Part shown: piece by piece, positions 7,264 through 13,772 of the stretch
Position numbering within the stretch: the stretch's first letter is position 1
Layout: every line of letters starts with the position of its first letter
Assembly (NCBI GenBank): GCA_944376265.1
Contig: CALWCD010000014.1
Coordinates: forward strand, 1 to 40,781
Reading direction: 5' to 3'
From: an uncultured Clostridia bacterium
GTDB taxonomy: Bacteria; Bacillota; Clostridia; Oscillospirales; Acutalibacteraceae
DNA: 40,781 nt
Made by a program: the position numbers and the translations under genes
Notes under the pieces: model-generated
Seen by the model: the letters and a program-made list of their open reading frames with translations, nothing else
What the model was told of the DNA's origin: nothing
Database searches by the model: none

Positions 7264-7290
7264 CGGCCTGCCCTGGGGCGGGCCGTTTTT
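7264..7290 (+). terminator. Terminator of the LCP-nucleotidyltransferase operon
   Basis: Stem CGGCCTGCCC (7264-7273) / GGGCGGGCCG (7276-7285) with one wobble, opening to a small loop at the tip, then T5. It sits back to back with a minus-strand terminator at 7299-7346. Confidence 0.8.
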
Positions 7291-7298
7291 CTGCCCAT

Positions 7299-7346
7299 AA
7301 AAAAACTGGCCCTTTGGCAGCTGTCCCAAGAGAGCTGTCAAAGGGC
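7299..7346 (-). terminator. Terminator of the minus-strand small RNA
   Basis: A 14-bp stem with one wobble: GCCCTTTGGCAGCT (7309-7322) / AGCTGTCAAAGGGC (7333-7346). The A7 at 7299-7305 reads as T7 on the minus strand. There is no T tract on the plus side, so it works only for minus-strand transcription. Confidence 0.8.
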
Positions 7347-7476
7347 GAGCAGCCGGAGCCCGGTGGAACTTGGATATGCCGCGAAACCACGTGGGCTCCG
7401 GTCCTGATGGACAATATCGCCGTTCTTCCAGGCAGCAAACGCTTTCCTGGCCGCTTGGTCCTAGTGTGGGCAGAAG
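7299..7476 (-). ncRNA. Candidate minus-strand small RNA (about 178 nt)
   Basis: No minus-strand protein gene lies here, yet the minus strand has a promoter (7510-7483) and a strong terminator (7346-7299). The RNA between them contains two further strong hairpins. One has CCGGAGCCC/GGGCTCCGG (7353-7361 with 7393-7401) stacked on GTGG/CCAC (7363-7366 with 7387-7390) around a 20-nt loop. The other has CCAGG/CCTGG (7428-7432 with 7446-7450) around AGC/GCT. I do not recognise it as SRP RNA, tmRNA, RNase P RNA or a known riboswitch. There is no convincing ORF on either strand. Confidence 0.55.
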
Positions 7477-7482
7477 GGCGGC

Positions 7483-7510
7483 TGTTTATGCAGGGCGGGT
7501 ATTTTGACAA
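7483..7510 (-). promoter_or_regulatory. Promoter of the minus-strand small RNA
   Basis: On the minus strand: -35 TTGTCA (7510-7505), 16-nt spacer, -10 TAAACA (7488-7483). A plus-strand TTGACA overlaps it at 7504-7509 but has no -10 box at a proper distance. Confidence 0.5.
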
Positions 7511-7529
7511 ATTTTTCCTTGCGGGCGGG

Positions 7530-7558
7530 TTGCAAATTTCCGCCCGGTATGGTATGAT
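7530..7558 (+). promoter_or_regulatory. Promoter of secG
   Basis: -35 TTGCAA (7530-7535), 17-nt spacer, -10 TATGAT (7553-7558) with TG at 7550-7551. The leader of about 130 nt before secG holds CACCA/TGGTG (7627-7642) and a GCCC/GGGC hairpin near 7650-7663, without a T tract. Confidence 0.7.
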
Positions 7559-7696
7559 AGCCAAAGGAATTTACAGCGCAGGCCTTGCGGCGGTACAACT
7601 ATCCCTGGGTCGGCGGTGAAAGCCACACCAGATATGTGGTGGAACATGGCCCTTTTCGGGGCTTGATTGAACGACTTTAGGAGGAATCAGACACAA

Positions 7697-7948
7697 ATGA
7701 ACGTTTTGTCAATCGTGCTGGGCATCGTGCTGATGCTGTTCGCTATCGCCATCATCATTGTTATTCTGCTTCAGGAAGGCAGCCAGAAGAACCTGGGCGT
7801 GGTCACCGGCGGCGCCGACACCTTCCTGTCTAAGAACAAGGCTCGGTCTGTGGACGCGTTCCTCAGCCGCTGGACCAAGGTGATCGCCATTGGCTTTTTC
7901 GTGCTGGTCATCGTGACCAACATCCTCATGTTCTTTGTGGTGAAATAA
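7697..7948 (+). CDS. secG: Preprotein translocase subunit SecG
   Basis: An 83-residue protein with the SecG layout: a first membrane helix (residues about 3-24), the conserved loop L-L-Q-E-G-S-Q-K-N-L-G-V-V-T-G-G-A-D-T-F-L (with the Q-E-G and G-G motifs), then L-S-R-W-T-K-V and a second helix to the end. SecG stimulates SecYEG-dependent protein export. The ATG at 7697 is preceded by AGGAGGA at a rather long spacing of about 11-12 nt. It has its own promoter and is followed by an imperfect terminator. The usual Clostridia neighbours (rnr, smpB, ssrA) are not in view. Confidence 0.93.
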   Translation: MNVLSIVLGIVLMLFAIAIIIVILLQEGSQKNLGVVTGGADTFLSKNKARSVDAFLSRWTKVIAIGFFVLVIVTNILMFFVVK

Positions 7949-7994
7949 ACCTGGTTTTCCCGCCCCGGCTGGGGTGAGGCACAATTTGGAACGA

Positions 7995-8026
7995 AACGCG
8001 CTCCGCGATCCTGCGGGGCGTTTTTT
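7995..8026 (+). terminator. Terminator after secG
   Basis: ACGC..CCGC (from 7995) pairs imperfectly with GCGGGGCGT (8013-8021), followed by T6. The stem contains a bulge, so it may leak into the GNAT gene 23 bases downstream. Confidence 0.6.
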
Positions 8027-8048
8027 CTGTGAAGAGAGGAGGAACGGA

Positions 8049-8777
8049 ATGATCCGCTTGGTGGAACGTGACCGGGACAAGCAGCGCCTGCTTGCCCTGT
8101 GTGAAAAGACGCCCTTCGGGTGTAAAATCGCCTCCATTGCCACAGTGTACGGTTTCGACAAGAGCTTTGCCTGTTTTTGGCTGGATACGGAAGAGGACGT
8201 GGTCTACTGCCTGGTAGACGGCGCCATGCTTCTTTCTGGCACAGTGCTCCGGGGAGACGCCGCGCGGGCGTTTCTTCAGATGGCCGGGACCAGGGAGGTG
8301 CTGTGCGCCGTGCGAAACGCGGAGGCCATGGGCCTTGTCCCCACAGAGACCGGGGATGTGCTCAAACGGGTCATCCAGCCGGGCGAGCCGCCCAGCCCGC
8401 CCCCGCCTGTGAGCATTCGGCAGATCTACACCCTGCTGGAGGAAAACGGCATGGTGGAGGAGTTCGAGCCCTTCTACCTGGACCTTTCCCACAAGCTGCG
8501 GCATCAGGGGGCGCTGGCCCTTACGGTGCCGGGGGAGAAGGGGCTGAAGGCCTGCGGGGTGGTGTCCTCCATCAGTGAAAGCGGGGCCATACTTTCGGCC
8601 CTGGCTGTGTCTGCCGACAGCCGCCGGCAGGGGATTGGTTCCCAGCTGGTCCGGCGGATCGAACGCTATTTTCCGGGGAAAACACTGTACGTGTTCCGGG
8701 AGCAGAACAAGAACAAAGAATTCTACAAGGCCCTGGGATACACCAAGGTGGATACCTGGGTCCATACCATGCTGTGA
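8049..8777 (+). CDS. GNAT family N-acetyltransferase
   Basis: A 242-residue protein. The C-terminal third is a GNAT domain: strand 4 (A-I-L-S-A-L-A-V), the acetyl-CoA pyrophosphate loop S-R-R-Q-G-I-G-S-Q-L and then L-Y-V-F-R-E-Q-N-K-N-K-E-F-Y-K-A-L-G-Y. The N-terminal two thirds are less conserved and include a proline run (P-P-S-P-P-P-P-V) that looks like a linker. The substrate is unknown. AGGAGG precedes ATG 8049 by 6 nt; the frame stays open back to 7974 but lacks a ribosome site there and crosses the secG terminator. The next gene starts 11 bases after the stop, suggesting a two-gene operon. Confidence 0.87.
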   Translation: MIRLVERDRDKQRLLALCEKTPFGCKIASIATVYGFDKSFACFWLDTEEDVVYCLVDGAMLLSGTVLRGDAARAFLQMAGTREVLCAVRNAEAMGLVPTETGDVLKRVIQPGEPPSPPPPVSIRQIYTLLEENGMVEEFEPFYLDLSHKLRHQGALALTVPGEKGLKACGVVSSISESGAILSALAVSADSRRQGIGSQLVRRIERYFPGKTLYVFREQNKNKEFYKALGYTKVDTWVHTML

Positions 8778-8788
8778 GGAGAAGGTAC

Positions 8789-10066
8789 ATGAACGTATAT
8801 CCCTATTTTCAAATTGCCCCCAAGCTGCTGGAAGCCGCCCAGCGGGCGGAGGAGCTGGCCCAGCCCCAGTTCCGGGAGATCGAGGAGATCCAGCGGTACA
8901 ACCAGCAGAAAATGCTGGCGGCTTTCAACAAGGCAGGGGTCAGCGAGAGCCACTTTGTGGGCAGCACCGGCTACGGTTACGGAGACCGGGGCCGTGACGT
9001 GCTGGACCAGGTTTACGCCGCCGCCCTGGGCGCCGAGGACGCCCTGGTGCGCCACAACTTTGTCAGCGGCACCCACACCCTGACTGTGGCCCTCTTCGGT
9101 ATGCTCCGTCCGGGGGACAAGATGTTCTGCGTCACCGGCACTCCCTACGACACCATTCAGGGGGTCATCGGCATGGAGGGCAGGGAAGAGCCCGGCTCTT
9201 TGAAGGAGTTCGGCATCCAGTACGAGGAGCTTGCCCTCCGGCCCGACGGCATGCCGGACCTGGAGGCCATGGAGCGGCGCATCACCCCCGAGTACAAGAT
9301 GATCTACATTCAGCGCTCCCGGGGCTACAGCCTGCGGCCTTCCCTGCGGGTGGAGGACATTGCCCCCATTGTGAAGATCGCCAAGCGCAAGGCTCCCCAG
9401 GCCATTGTCATGGTGGACAACTGCTACGGGGAGTTTGTGGAGCGGGAGGAACCTGTGGCGGTGGGGGCGGATATCATCGCCGGGTCCCTGATCAAGAACC
9501 CCGGCGGCGGCATCGCACCCACAGGGGGATATATTGCCGGCCGCCACGACCTGGTGGAGCTGTGTGCCTACCGCCTTACCACCCCCGGCACCGGTCGGGA
9601 GATCGGCTGCACTCTGGGGAACAACCGGGAGCTGTTCATGGGGGCTTTCCACGCGCCCCATGTGGCGGGAGAAGCGCTGAAAACCGCAGTGTTTGCCTCG
9701 GCCCTGTTCTCCCAGCTGGGGTTTGGCGTCACCCCCACGGTGGAGGAGCGCCGGGGGGACATTATCCAGGTGATGATGCTGGAAAATCCCCAGAACTTGA
9801 TCGCCTTCTGCCGGGGGGTGCAGAAGGGCGCCCCGGTGGATTCCTTTGTGGTGCCGGAACCCAGCGACATGCCCGGCTACGACAGCCAGGTGATCATGGC
9901 GGCGGGCGCGTTTACCCTGGGCTCCTCTATTGAGCTCTCCGCGGACGCGCCTCTCCGGGAGCCCTACGCCGCCTGGATGCAGGGCGGGCTCAACTATCAC
10001 AGCGGGCAGCTGGGCATGCTTCTGGCCGCTCAGGAGATGGTGAACGAGGGCCTGATCCAGCTGTAA
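8789..10066 (+). CDS. Methionine gamma-lyase family PLP-dependent protein (YnbB / 'aluminum resistance' family)
   Basis: A 425-residue fold-type I PLP enzyme. The family is recognisable from G-S-T-G-Y-G-Y-G-D-R-G-R near residue 55, R-H-N-F-V-S-G-T-H, V-M-V-D-N-C-Y-G-E-F and the PLP-lysine segment G-S-L-I-K-N-P-G-G-G-I-A-P-T-G-G-Y. Members occur throughout Firmicutes and have been labelled aluminum resistance protein or methionine gamma-lyase family; the reaction here is not established. The ATG at 8789 has GGAG 7 nt upstream. The upstream GTG at 8774 overlaps the preceding stop and is rejected. It is convergent with the feo operon across a shared terminator. Confidence 0.9.
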   Translation: MNVYPYFQIAPKLLEAAQRAEELAQPQFREIEEIQRYNQQKMLAAFNKAGVSESHFVGSTGYGYGDRGRDVLDQVYAAALGAEDALVRHNFVSGTHTLTVALFGMLRPGDKMFCVTGTPYDTIQGVIGMEGREEPGSLKEFGIQYEELALRPDGMPDLEAMERRITPEYKMIYIQRSRGYSLRPSLRVEDIAPIVKIAKRKAPQAIVMVDNCYGEFVEREEPVAVGADIIAGSLIKNPGGGIAPTGGYIAGRHDLVELCAYRLTTPGTGREIGCTLGNNRELFMGAFHAPHVAGEALKTAVFASALFSQLGFGVTPTVEERRGDIIQVMMLENPQNLIAFCRGVQKGAPVDSFVVPEPSDMPGYDSQVIMAAGAFTLGSSIELSADAPLREPYAAWMQGGLNYHSGQLGMLLAAQEMVNEGLIQL

Positions 10067-10087
10067 GAGAACAAGGCAAAAAAGATT

Positions 10088-10116
10088 GCCGCCGGGAGAT
10101 TTCCCTGGCGGCTTTT
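10088..10116. terminator. Bidirectional terminator between the PLP gene and the feo operon
   Basis: GCCGCC/GGCGGC stem continued by GGGA/TCCC with a one-base bulge. It is followed by T4 on the plus strand, and by ATCTTTTTT on the minus strand (A6 at 10078-10083). The 16-mer CAAAAAAGATTGCCGC at 10077-10092 occurs again at 12591-12606 in the feo leader. Confidence 0.8.
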
Positions 10117-10119
10117 CGT

Positions 10120-10263
10120 TTAGGAAGCTTTTTTTCGAGCGGTGCATCCGGAGCAGTTGGCGCAGCCACAGCCGCAGCCTTTTCTCCGGCGAAGGGAGCG
10201 GACCGCCAGCAGGACGGCCGCCAGAATCAGCAGAAGCAGCAAAACGGTGCTCACGGTGCCCAT
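10120..10263 (-). CDS. FeoB-associated Cys-rich membrane protein
   Basis: A 47-residue protein: one hydrophobic helix (about residues 4-22), a short Arg/Lys linker, then a Cys cluster C-G-C-G-C-A-N-C-S-G-C near the C-terminus. This matches the small Cys-rich proteins encoded directly after feoB in many Firmicutes, which are thought to take the place of FeoC, possibly sensing or handing over iron. The start at 10263 is preceded by GAGG/GGCGGA; an upstream in-frame ATG (10308) would overlap feoB by 35 bases. The gap to feoB is 10 bases. A shared terminator follows. Confidence 0.85.
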   Translation of the reverse strand: MGTVSTVLLLLLILAAVLLAVRSLRRRKGCGCGCANCSGCTARKKAS

Positions 10264-10273
10264 GGCTTCCGCC

Positions 10274-12328
10274 TCACAGGAACAGCAGGCCCACATGGTA
10301 CACCCCAAAGGTGACCACCCAAGCCACGGCGATCTGGAAGAGGGCTGTCATGCCGGTCCAGGCCCAGCTGCCGGTCTCCTTTTTGATGGTGGCCAGCGTG
10401 GCCGCGCAGGGGACGTACAGCAGGGAGAAAGTCATCAGGGCAAGGGCGTTCAAGGGGCCGAAGCCAATGGTTCCCAGGGAGCCCATCAGGGAGGTCATCC
10501 CTTCCGGAGAGGTGATGCTGGTCACCCCAAAGAGCACGGCGCAGCTGGAGACCACCACTTCCTTGGCGGAGATGCCCGCGATAAGGGCCACCACAATCTG
10601 CCAGAAGCCCAGGCCGATGGGTACGAAGAAGGGGACGATCAGCCGGCCGATCATGGAGCCGAAGGTCTGGGACATGTCCTGGGAATAGCCGGCGGGGCCG
10701 AAGTTCAACAGCACCCACATGATGATGGAGGCCACAAAGATGGTGGTGCCTGCCTTGGTCAGGTAGTCCTTCACCTTTTCCCACACGTAAATGGCGATGG
10801 TCCTGGCGCTGGGCGCTTTGTATTCCGGCAGCTCAATGAGCAGGGCGTTCTCCTTCTGCTTTTTCCGGTCGATCAGGTGCATAAGGAAGGCGCAGAGGAT
10901 GGCCACCAAAATTCCCAGCAGGTACATGGAGTAGGCCACCAGCATGGCGTTTTCCGGGAAGAACAGCTCGGAAAACAGCAGGTAAATGGGCAGCCTGGCG
11001 CTGCAGGACATAAACGGGGTGATGAGCATGGTCTTGTACCGGTCCCGCTTGTTTTCCAGGGCCCGGGAAGCCATGATGGCGGGCACCGTGCAGCCGAAGC
11101 CCAGGATCATGGGGATGAAGGACCTGCCGGAAAGCCCCAGCCTGCCCATGATGCTGTCCATCACATAGGCCACCCGAGACATGTAGCCGCTGTCCTCCAA
11201 AAAGGCCAGGGCCAGAAACAGGATAAAGATGTTGGGCAAAAACAGCAAAATGCCGCCCACGCCGGCAATGATGCCGTCCACGATCAGGGAGATGAGCATG
11301 GGCGCCACGTGGAGGGCTTCCAGCCCAAAAAGAACCCCGTCGGAGAGGGCGTCCAGCCCCAGCTGGAAGTAACCTTTCAGCCAGTCGCCCACGGTGAAGG
11401 TGAGAAAGAACACCAGGGCCATAATGCACAGGAAAATGGGGAATCCCCACACCGGATGGGTGAGCAGCTGGTCCGCCTTGTCGGTGACCGCCTCCTTTTT
11501 GGATTTGTTCACCAGCACTTCCTGAATGACCTCGTCGATGAAATCGTATTTCTGGTTGATGATGTCCTTTTCATAGCTGCGGTCCAGCACCTGGGGCAGG
11601 TCCACCGGGTAGTCCCGGGTGATTTCCTTGTCGTTTTCCAGCAGCTTGATGGCGTGCCACCGCAGGTTGTCCAGCCCGGGGTAACGCCGGGCCAGCTCGT
11701 CCATCAGCAGGTCAATCTTGTCCTCGATCTCGTCGCTGTACACCATCACGTATTCCTTGTGATGGTCATGGCGGTGGCGGGTCTGCTCCGTATGGTGATG
11801 GTGGTGATGGCTGGTGGTTTCCGTGCCCTTGCTGTCCTTGTGGTGGGCCGCGGCGTGCATCAGAATGTCCAGGCCGGTTTTCCGCCGGGCGGACACGGGG
11901 ATCACGGGAATGCCCAGCATCTCCGGCAGCCGGTGCAGGTCAATCTCCATGCCGCGTTTTTGGACAATGTCCATCATGTTCAGGGCCAAAATCACCGGCT
12001 TGCCCAGCTCGATGAGCTGCAGCGCCAGATACAGGTTCCGCTCCAGGGCGGAGGCGTCCGCCACGTCGATGATCACGTCCACGTCATCGCTGAGGATGTA
12101 CTGCCGGGTCACCTGTTCCTCCATGGTGTAGGAGGTGAGGCTGTATGTGCCGGGCAGGTCCACCAGCTTGTACTCATGGTCGTGAAACTGAAACAGGCCC
12201 TCTTTCTTTTCCACGGTGACCCCGGGCCAGTTGGCCACCTTCAGATTGGCGCCGGTGTAGGCGTTGAACAGGGTGGTTTTCCCGCAGTTGGGGTTCCCCA
12301 CAAACCCTATGGTCAATTCATGTGCCAT
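10274..12328 (-). CDS. feoB: Ferrous iron transport protein B
   Basis: A 684-residue iron(II) transporter. The N-terminal G domain has the P-loop G-N-P-N-C-G-K-T (11-18), D-L-P-G-T-Y-S-L near 57-64, the N-M-M-D base-recognition motif near 117-120 and S-A-R near 146. The C-terminal half holds two gate domains, for example S-F-I-P-M-I-L-G-F-G-C-T-V-P-A-I-M-A-S-R. Between the G domain and the transmembrane part is a His-rich insert with six consecutive His (174-179) and four more by residue 190. GGAGGG precedes the ATG at 12328 by 8 nt; the GTG directly after the feoA stop (12346) is less likely. It is the middle gene of the feoA-feoB-Cys-rich operon. Confidence 0.96.
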   Translation of the reverse strand: MAHELTIGFVGNPNCGKTTLFNAYTGANLKVANWPGVTVEKKEGLFQFHDHEYKLVDLPGTYSLTSYTMEEQVTRQYILSDDVDVIIDVADASALERNLYLALQLIELGKPVILALNMMDIVQKRGMEIDLHRLPEMLGIPVIPVSARRKTGLDILMHAAAHHKDSKGTETTSHHHHHHTEQTRHRHDHHKEYVMVYSDEIEDKIDLLMDELARRYPGLDNLRWHAIKLLENDKEITRDYPVDLPQVLDRSYEKDIINQKYDFIDEVIQEVLVNKSKKEAVTDKADQLLTHPVWGFPIFLCIMALVFFLTFTVGDWLKGYFQLGLDALSDGVLFGLEALHVAPMLISLIVDGIIAGVGGILLFLPNIFILFLALAFLEDSGYMSRVAYVMDSIMGRLGLSGRSFIPMILGFGCTVPAIMASRALENKRDRYKTMLITPFMSCSARLPIYLLFSELFFPENAMLVAYSMYLLGILVAILCAFLMHLIDRKKQKENALLIELPEYKAPSARTIAIYVWEKVKDYLTKAGTTIFVASIIMWVLLNFGPAGYSQDMSQTFGSMIGRLIVPFFVPIGLGFWQIVVALIAGISAKEVVVSSCAVLFGVTSITSPEGMTSLMGSLGTIGFGPLNALALMTFSLLYVPCAATLATIKKETGSWAWTGMTALFQIAVAWVVTFGVYHVGLLFL

Positions 12329-12346
12329 TCCGCATTCCCTCCGCAC

Positions 12347-12571
12347 TTATTGAACGCAGGCCACGTCAATGTGGGTGGAGATTCCCCAGCCCACAGCGAA
12401 CCGCGTGCCCCGCACCTTGATAATCATGGCGCCTCGGTGTTTTTTCCGCAGCACCGAGACGGTGCTTCCCTCAATAAGGCCCAGCGCCTCCAAACGGCGT
12501 TCCAGGCCCACCGGCAGCTCCAGCTTTTCCACAAGGTACCGAGAGCCGGCTTTCCCTTCTTGCAATGTCAT
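12347..12571 (-). CDS. feoA: Ferrous iron transport protein A
   Basis: A 74-residue SH3-like FeoA domain: L-P-V-G-L-E-R-R-L-E-A-L-G-L-I-E-G-S-T-V-S-V-L-R, then A-M-I-I-K-V-R-G-T-R-F-A-V-G. FeoA is the small cytoplasmic partner required for FeoB-mediated iron(II) uptake. ATG 12571 is supported by GAGGGG 7 nt upstream; the earlier in-frame ATG at 12586 has no ribosome site. It is the first gene of the operon, behind a leader that contains a terminator hairpin. Its stop codon is 18 bases before the feoB start. Confidence 0.93.
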   Translation of the reverse strand: MTLQEGKAGSRYLVEKLELPVGLERRLEALGLIEGSTVSVLRKKHRGAMIIKVRGTRFAVGWGISTHIDVACVQ

Positions 12572-12675
12572 AACAGGACCCCTCATTTCTCAAAAAAGAT
12601 TGCCGCTGGAGAAGCGGCATTCCAAATTGGGGGAAGACATTCGGCAGGTTCCCCCAGGTTTCGAGTTAGTCACCG
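12572..12675 (-). promoter_or_regulatory. feo operon leader with candidate attenuator
   Basis: On the minus strand the leader first forms TGGGGGAA/TTCCCCCA (plus 12656-12649 with 12635-12628). It then forms an intrinsic terminator: TGCCGCT/AGCGGCA (12619-12613 with 12607-12601) followed by ATCTTTTTT (12600-12592), just upstream of feoA. An alternative 8-bp pairing, CTGGGGGA (12657-12650) with TTCTCCAG (12613-12606), would break both. No known riboswitch class was recognised. Confidence 0.55.
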
Positions 12676-12680
12676 ATAAT

Positions 12681-12709
12681 AAACTAGCACAGCGAAGGGG
12701 AAAAGTCAA
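12681..12709 (-). promoter_or_regulatory. Promoter of the feo operon
   Basis: On the minus strand: -35 TTGACT (12709-12704), 17-nt spacer, -10 TAGTTT (12686-12681) with TG at 12689-12688. A gapped TTAGT-N12-ACTAG repeat (12666-12687) covers the -10 box. Confidence 0.6.
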
Positions 12710-12714
12710 TGCGT

Positions 12715-12726
12715 TAGTCTAGACTA
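12715..12726. promoter_or_regulatory. Perfect palindrome upstream of the feo promoter (candidate metalloregulator site)
   Basis: TAGTCTAGACTA is perfectly self-complementary and ends 5 bp upstream of the feo -35 box. The half-site TTAGT recurs at 12666 over the -10 region. DtxR-family iron and manganese repressors read TTAG/CTAA-type palindromes, so this is a plausible site, but that is inference. Confidence 0.45.
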
Positions 12727-12786
12727 TCTGGTGCGGAAAACCAGATCTTTTCCCGGGAAATTTCCTCAAGAACCGGGAGAGGGTTC

Positions 12787-12815
12787 TTCCCCGGGGCGGG
12801 AAAGTGTGGTATACT
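12787..12815 (+). promoter_or_regulatory. Promoter of coaX
   Basis: -10 TATACT (12810-12815) with TG at 12807-12808; weak -35 TTCCCC (12787-12792) at 17 nt. Confidence 0.55.
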
Positions 12816-12867
12816 GGGTAAAAATCCCGCCGGAACGGTCCGGTAAGGCTGAACAGGAGGGCTCCAC

Positions 12868-13638
12868 ATGCTTTTAGCACTGGATGTAGGAAATACCAAT
12901 ATCACCGTAGGCGTGTTCGACGGAGAGACCCTGCGCTTTGTCTCCCGCATGGCCACCGACGCCTCCCGCATGGAGGACCAATACGCCATAGAGCTGCGGG
13001 ACATTCTCCACCTTTACGGGGTGCGCCGGGCCAACATCACCGGGGCGGTGCTCAGTTCTGTGGTGCCGAAGCTGACCGGTTACCTGTCCCACGCGGTGGA
13101 GAAGCTCTTCTCGGTCAAGCCGCTGGTTGTCAGCTATGCCGCTGTCAAAGAGTTCTTTTCCATCGCCATCACCCAGCCGGAGACCACCGGTCCCGACCTG
13201 ATCGCCGGGTGCGTAGGTGCAAAAGCGCGTTTTTCCTGCCCCTGCATTGTGGTGGACCTGGGCACGGCAACCACCCTGGCGGTGCTGGACCGGGAAGGGG
13301 TTATGGTGGGGGGCGCCATTGTCCCCGGGGTAGGGGTAAGCCTGGACGCCTTAACCAGCCGGGCAGCCCTGCTTTCCTCGGTGAGCCTGGAGACTCCCGC
13401 CCACGTGGTGGGGCGTGACACGGCGGAGTGCCTCCAGTCCGGCGTGCTGTTCGGCGCGGCTGCCATGCTGGACGGCCTGTGTGACAGAATGGAGGCGGAA
13501 CTGGGCTATCCCTGCCGGGTGGTTGCCACCGGCGGCCTGGCGGGGCTGGTGGTGGAGCACTGCCGCCGCGAAGTGGAATGCAGCGACACCCTGCTGCTGG
13601 ACGGCCTGAAAGTGATCTACGACAAGGCGGGAACGTGA
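12868..13638 (+). CDS. coaX: Type III pantothenate kinase
   Basis: A 256-residue CoaX enzyme of the ASKHA fold, which phosphorylates pantothenate in the first step of coenzyme A synthesis. Visible motifs are the ATP-phosphate loop D-V-G-N-T-N at residues 6-11, S-S-V-V-P near residue 64, the substrate segment G-P-D-L-I-A-G-C-V-G-A-K, the V-D-L-G-T-A-T-T-L strand with its catalytic Asp, and a late A-T-G-G-L-A-G-L motif. Length is normal for the family. AGGAGG lies 8 nt before the ATG. No terminator follows; a new promoter begins 36 bases after the stop. Confidence 0.96.
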   Translation: MLLALDVGNTNITVGVFDGETLRFVSRMATDASRMEDQYAIELRDILHLYGVRRANITGAVLSSVVPKLTGYLSHAVEKLFSVKPLVVSYAAVKEFFSIAITQPETTGPDLIAGCVGAKARFSCPCIVVDLGTATTLAVLDREGVMVGGAIVPGVGVSLDALTSRAALLSSVSLETPAHVVGRDTAECLQSGVLFGAAAMLDGLCDRMEAELGYPCRVVATGGLAGLVVEHCRREVECSDTLLLDGLKVIYDKAGT

Positions 13639-13673
13639 AAGGAGATTGTAAGAAACCGGTAAGGCTCCTGTGT

Positions 13674-13702
13674 TTGTCCCTGAAGCGGGGATGTGGTACA
13701 AT
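13674..13702 (+). promoter_or_regulatory. Promoter of the flippase-like membrane protein gene
   Basis: -35 TTGTCC (13674-13679), 17-nt spacer, -10 TACAAT (13697-13702) with TG at 13694-13695. Confidence 0.65.
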
Positions 13703-13772
13703 GGGAGCAGTCCTGGCGGACGGACTCCTGGACGGGCTGCCGCTTTATTTTGAGAGAACGGAACGGTGAAGC

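Noticed and set aside
7314-7619. 101-codon plus-strand frame between the nucleotidyltransferase and secG
   Set aside because: It runs through the secG promoter and the small-RNA hairpins, has no good ribosome site and resembles no family.
10142-12679. Long open plus-strand frame (about 845 codons) antisense to feoB
   Set aside because: It is a shadow of GC-rich feoB/feoA codons: His/Gly/Gln-rich, without a domain or ribosome site, and feoB is certain.
13702-13770. 22-codon frame just after the promoter of the flippase-like gene
   Set aside because: Its ATG overlaps the -10 box and there is no ribosome site, so it cannot be a leader peptide from that promoter.
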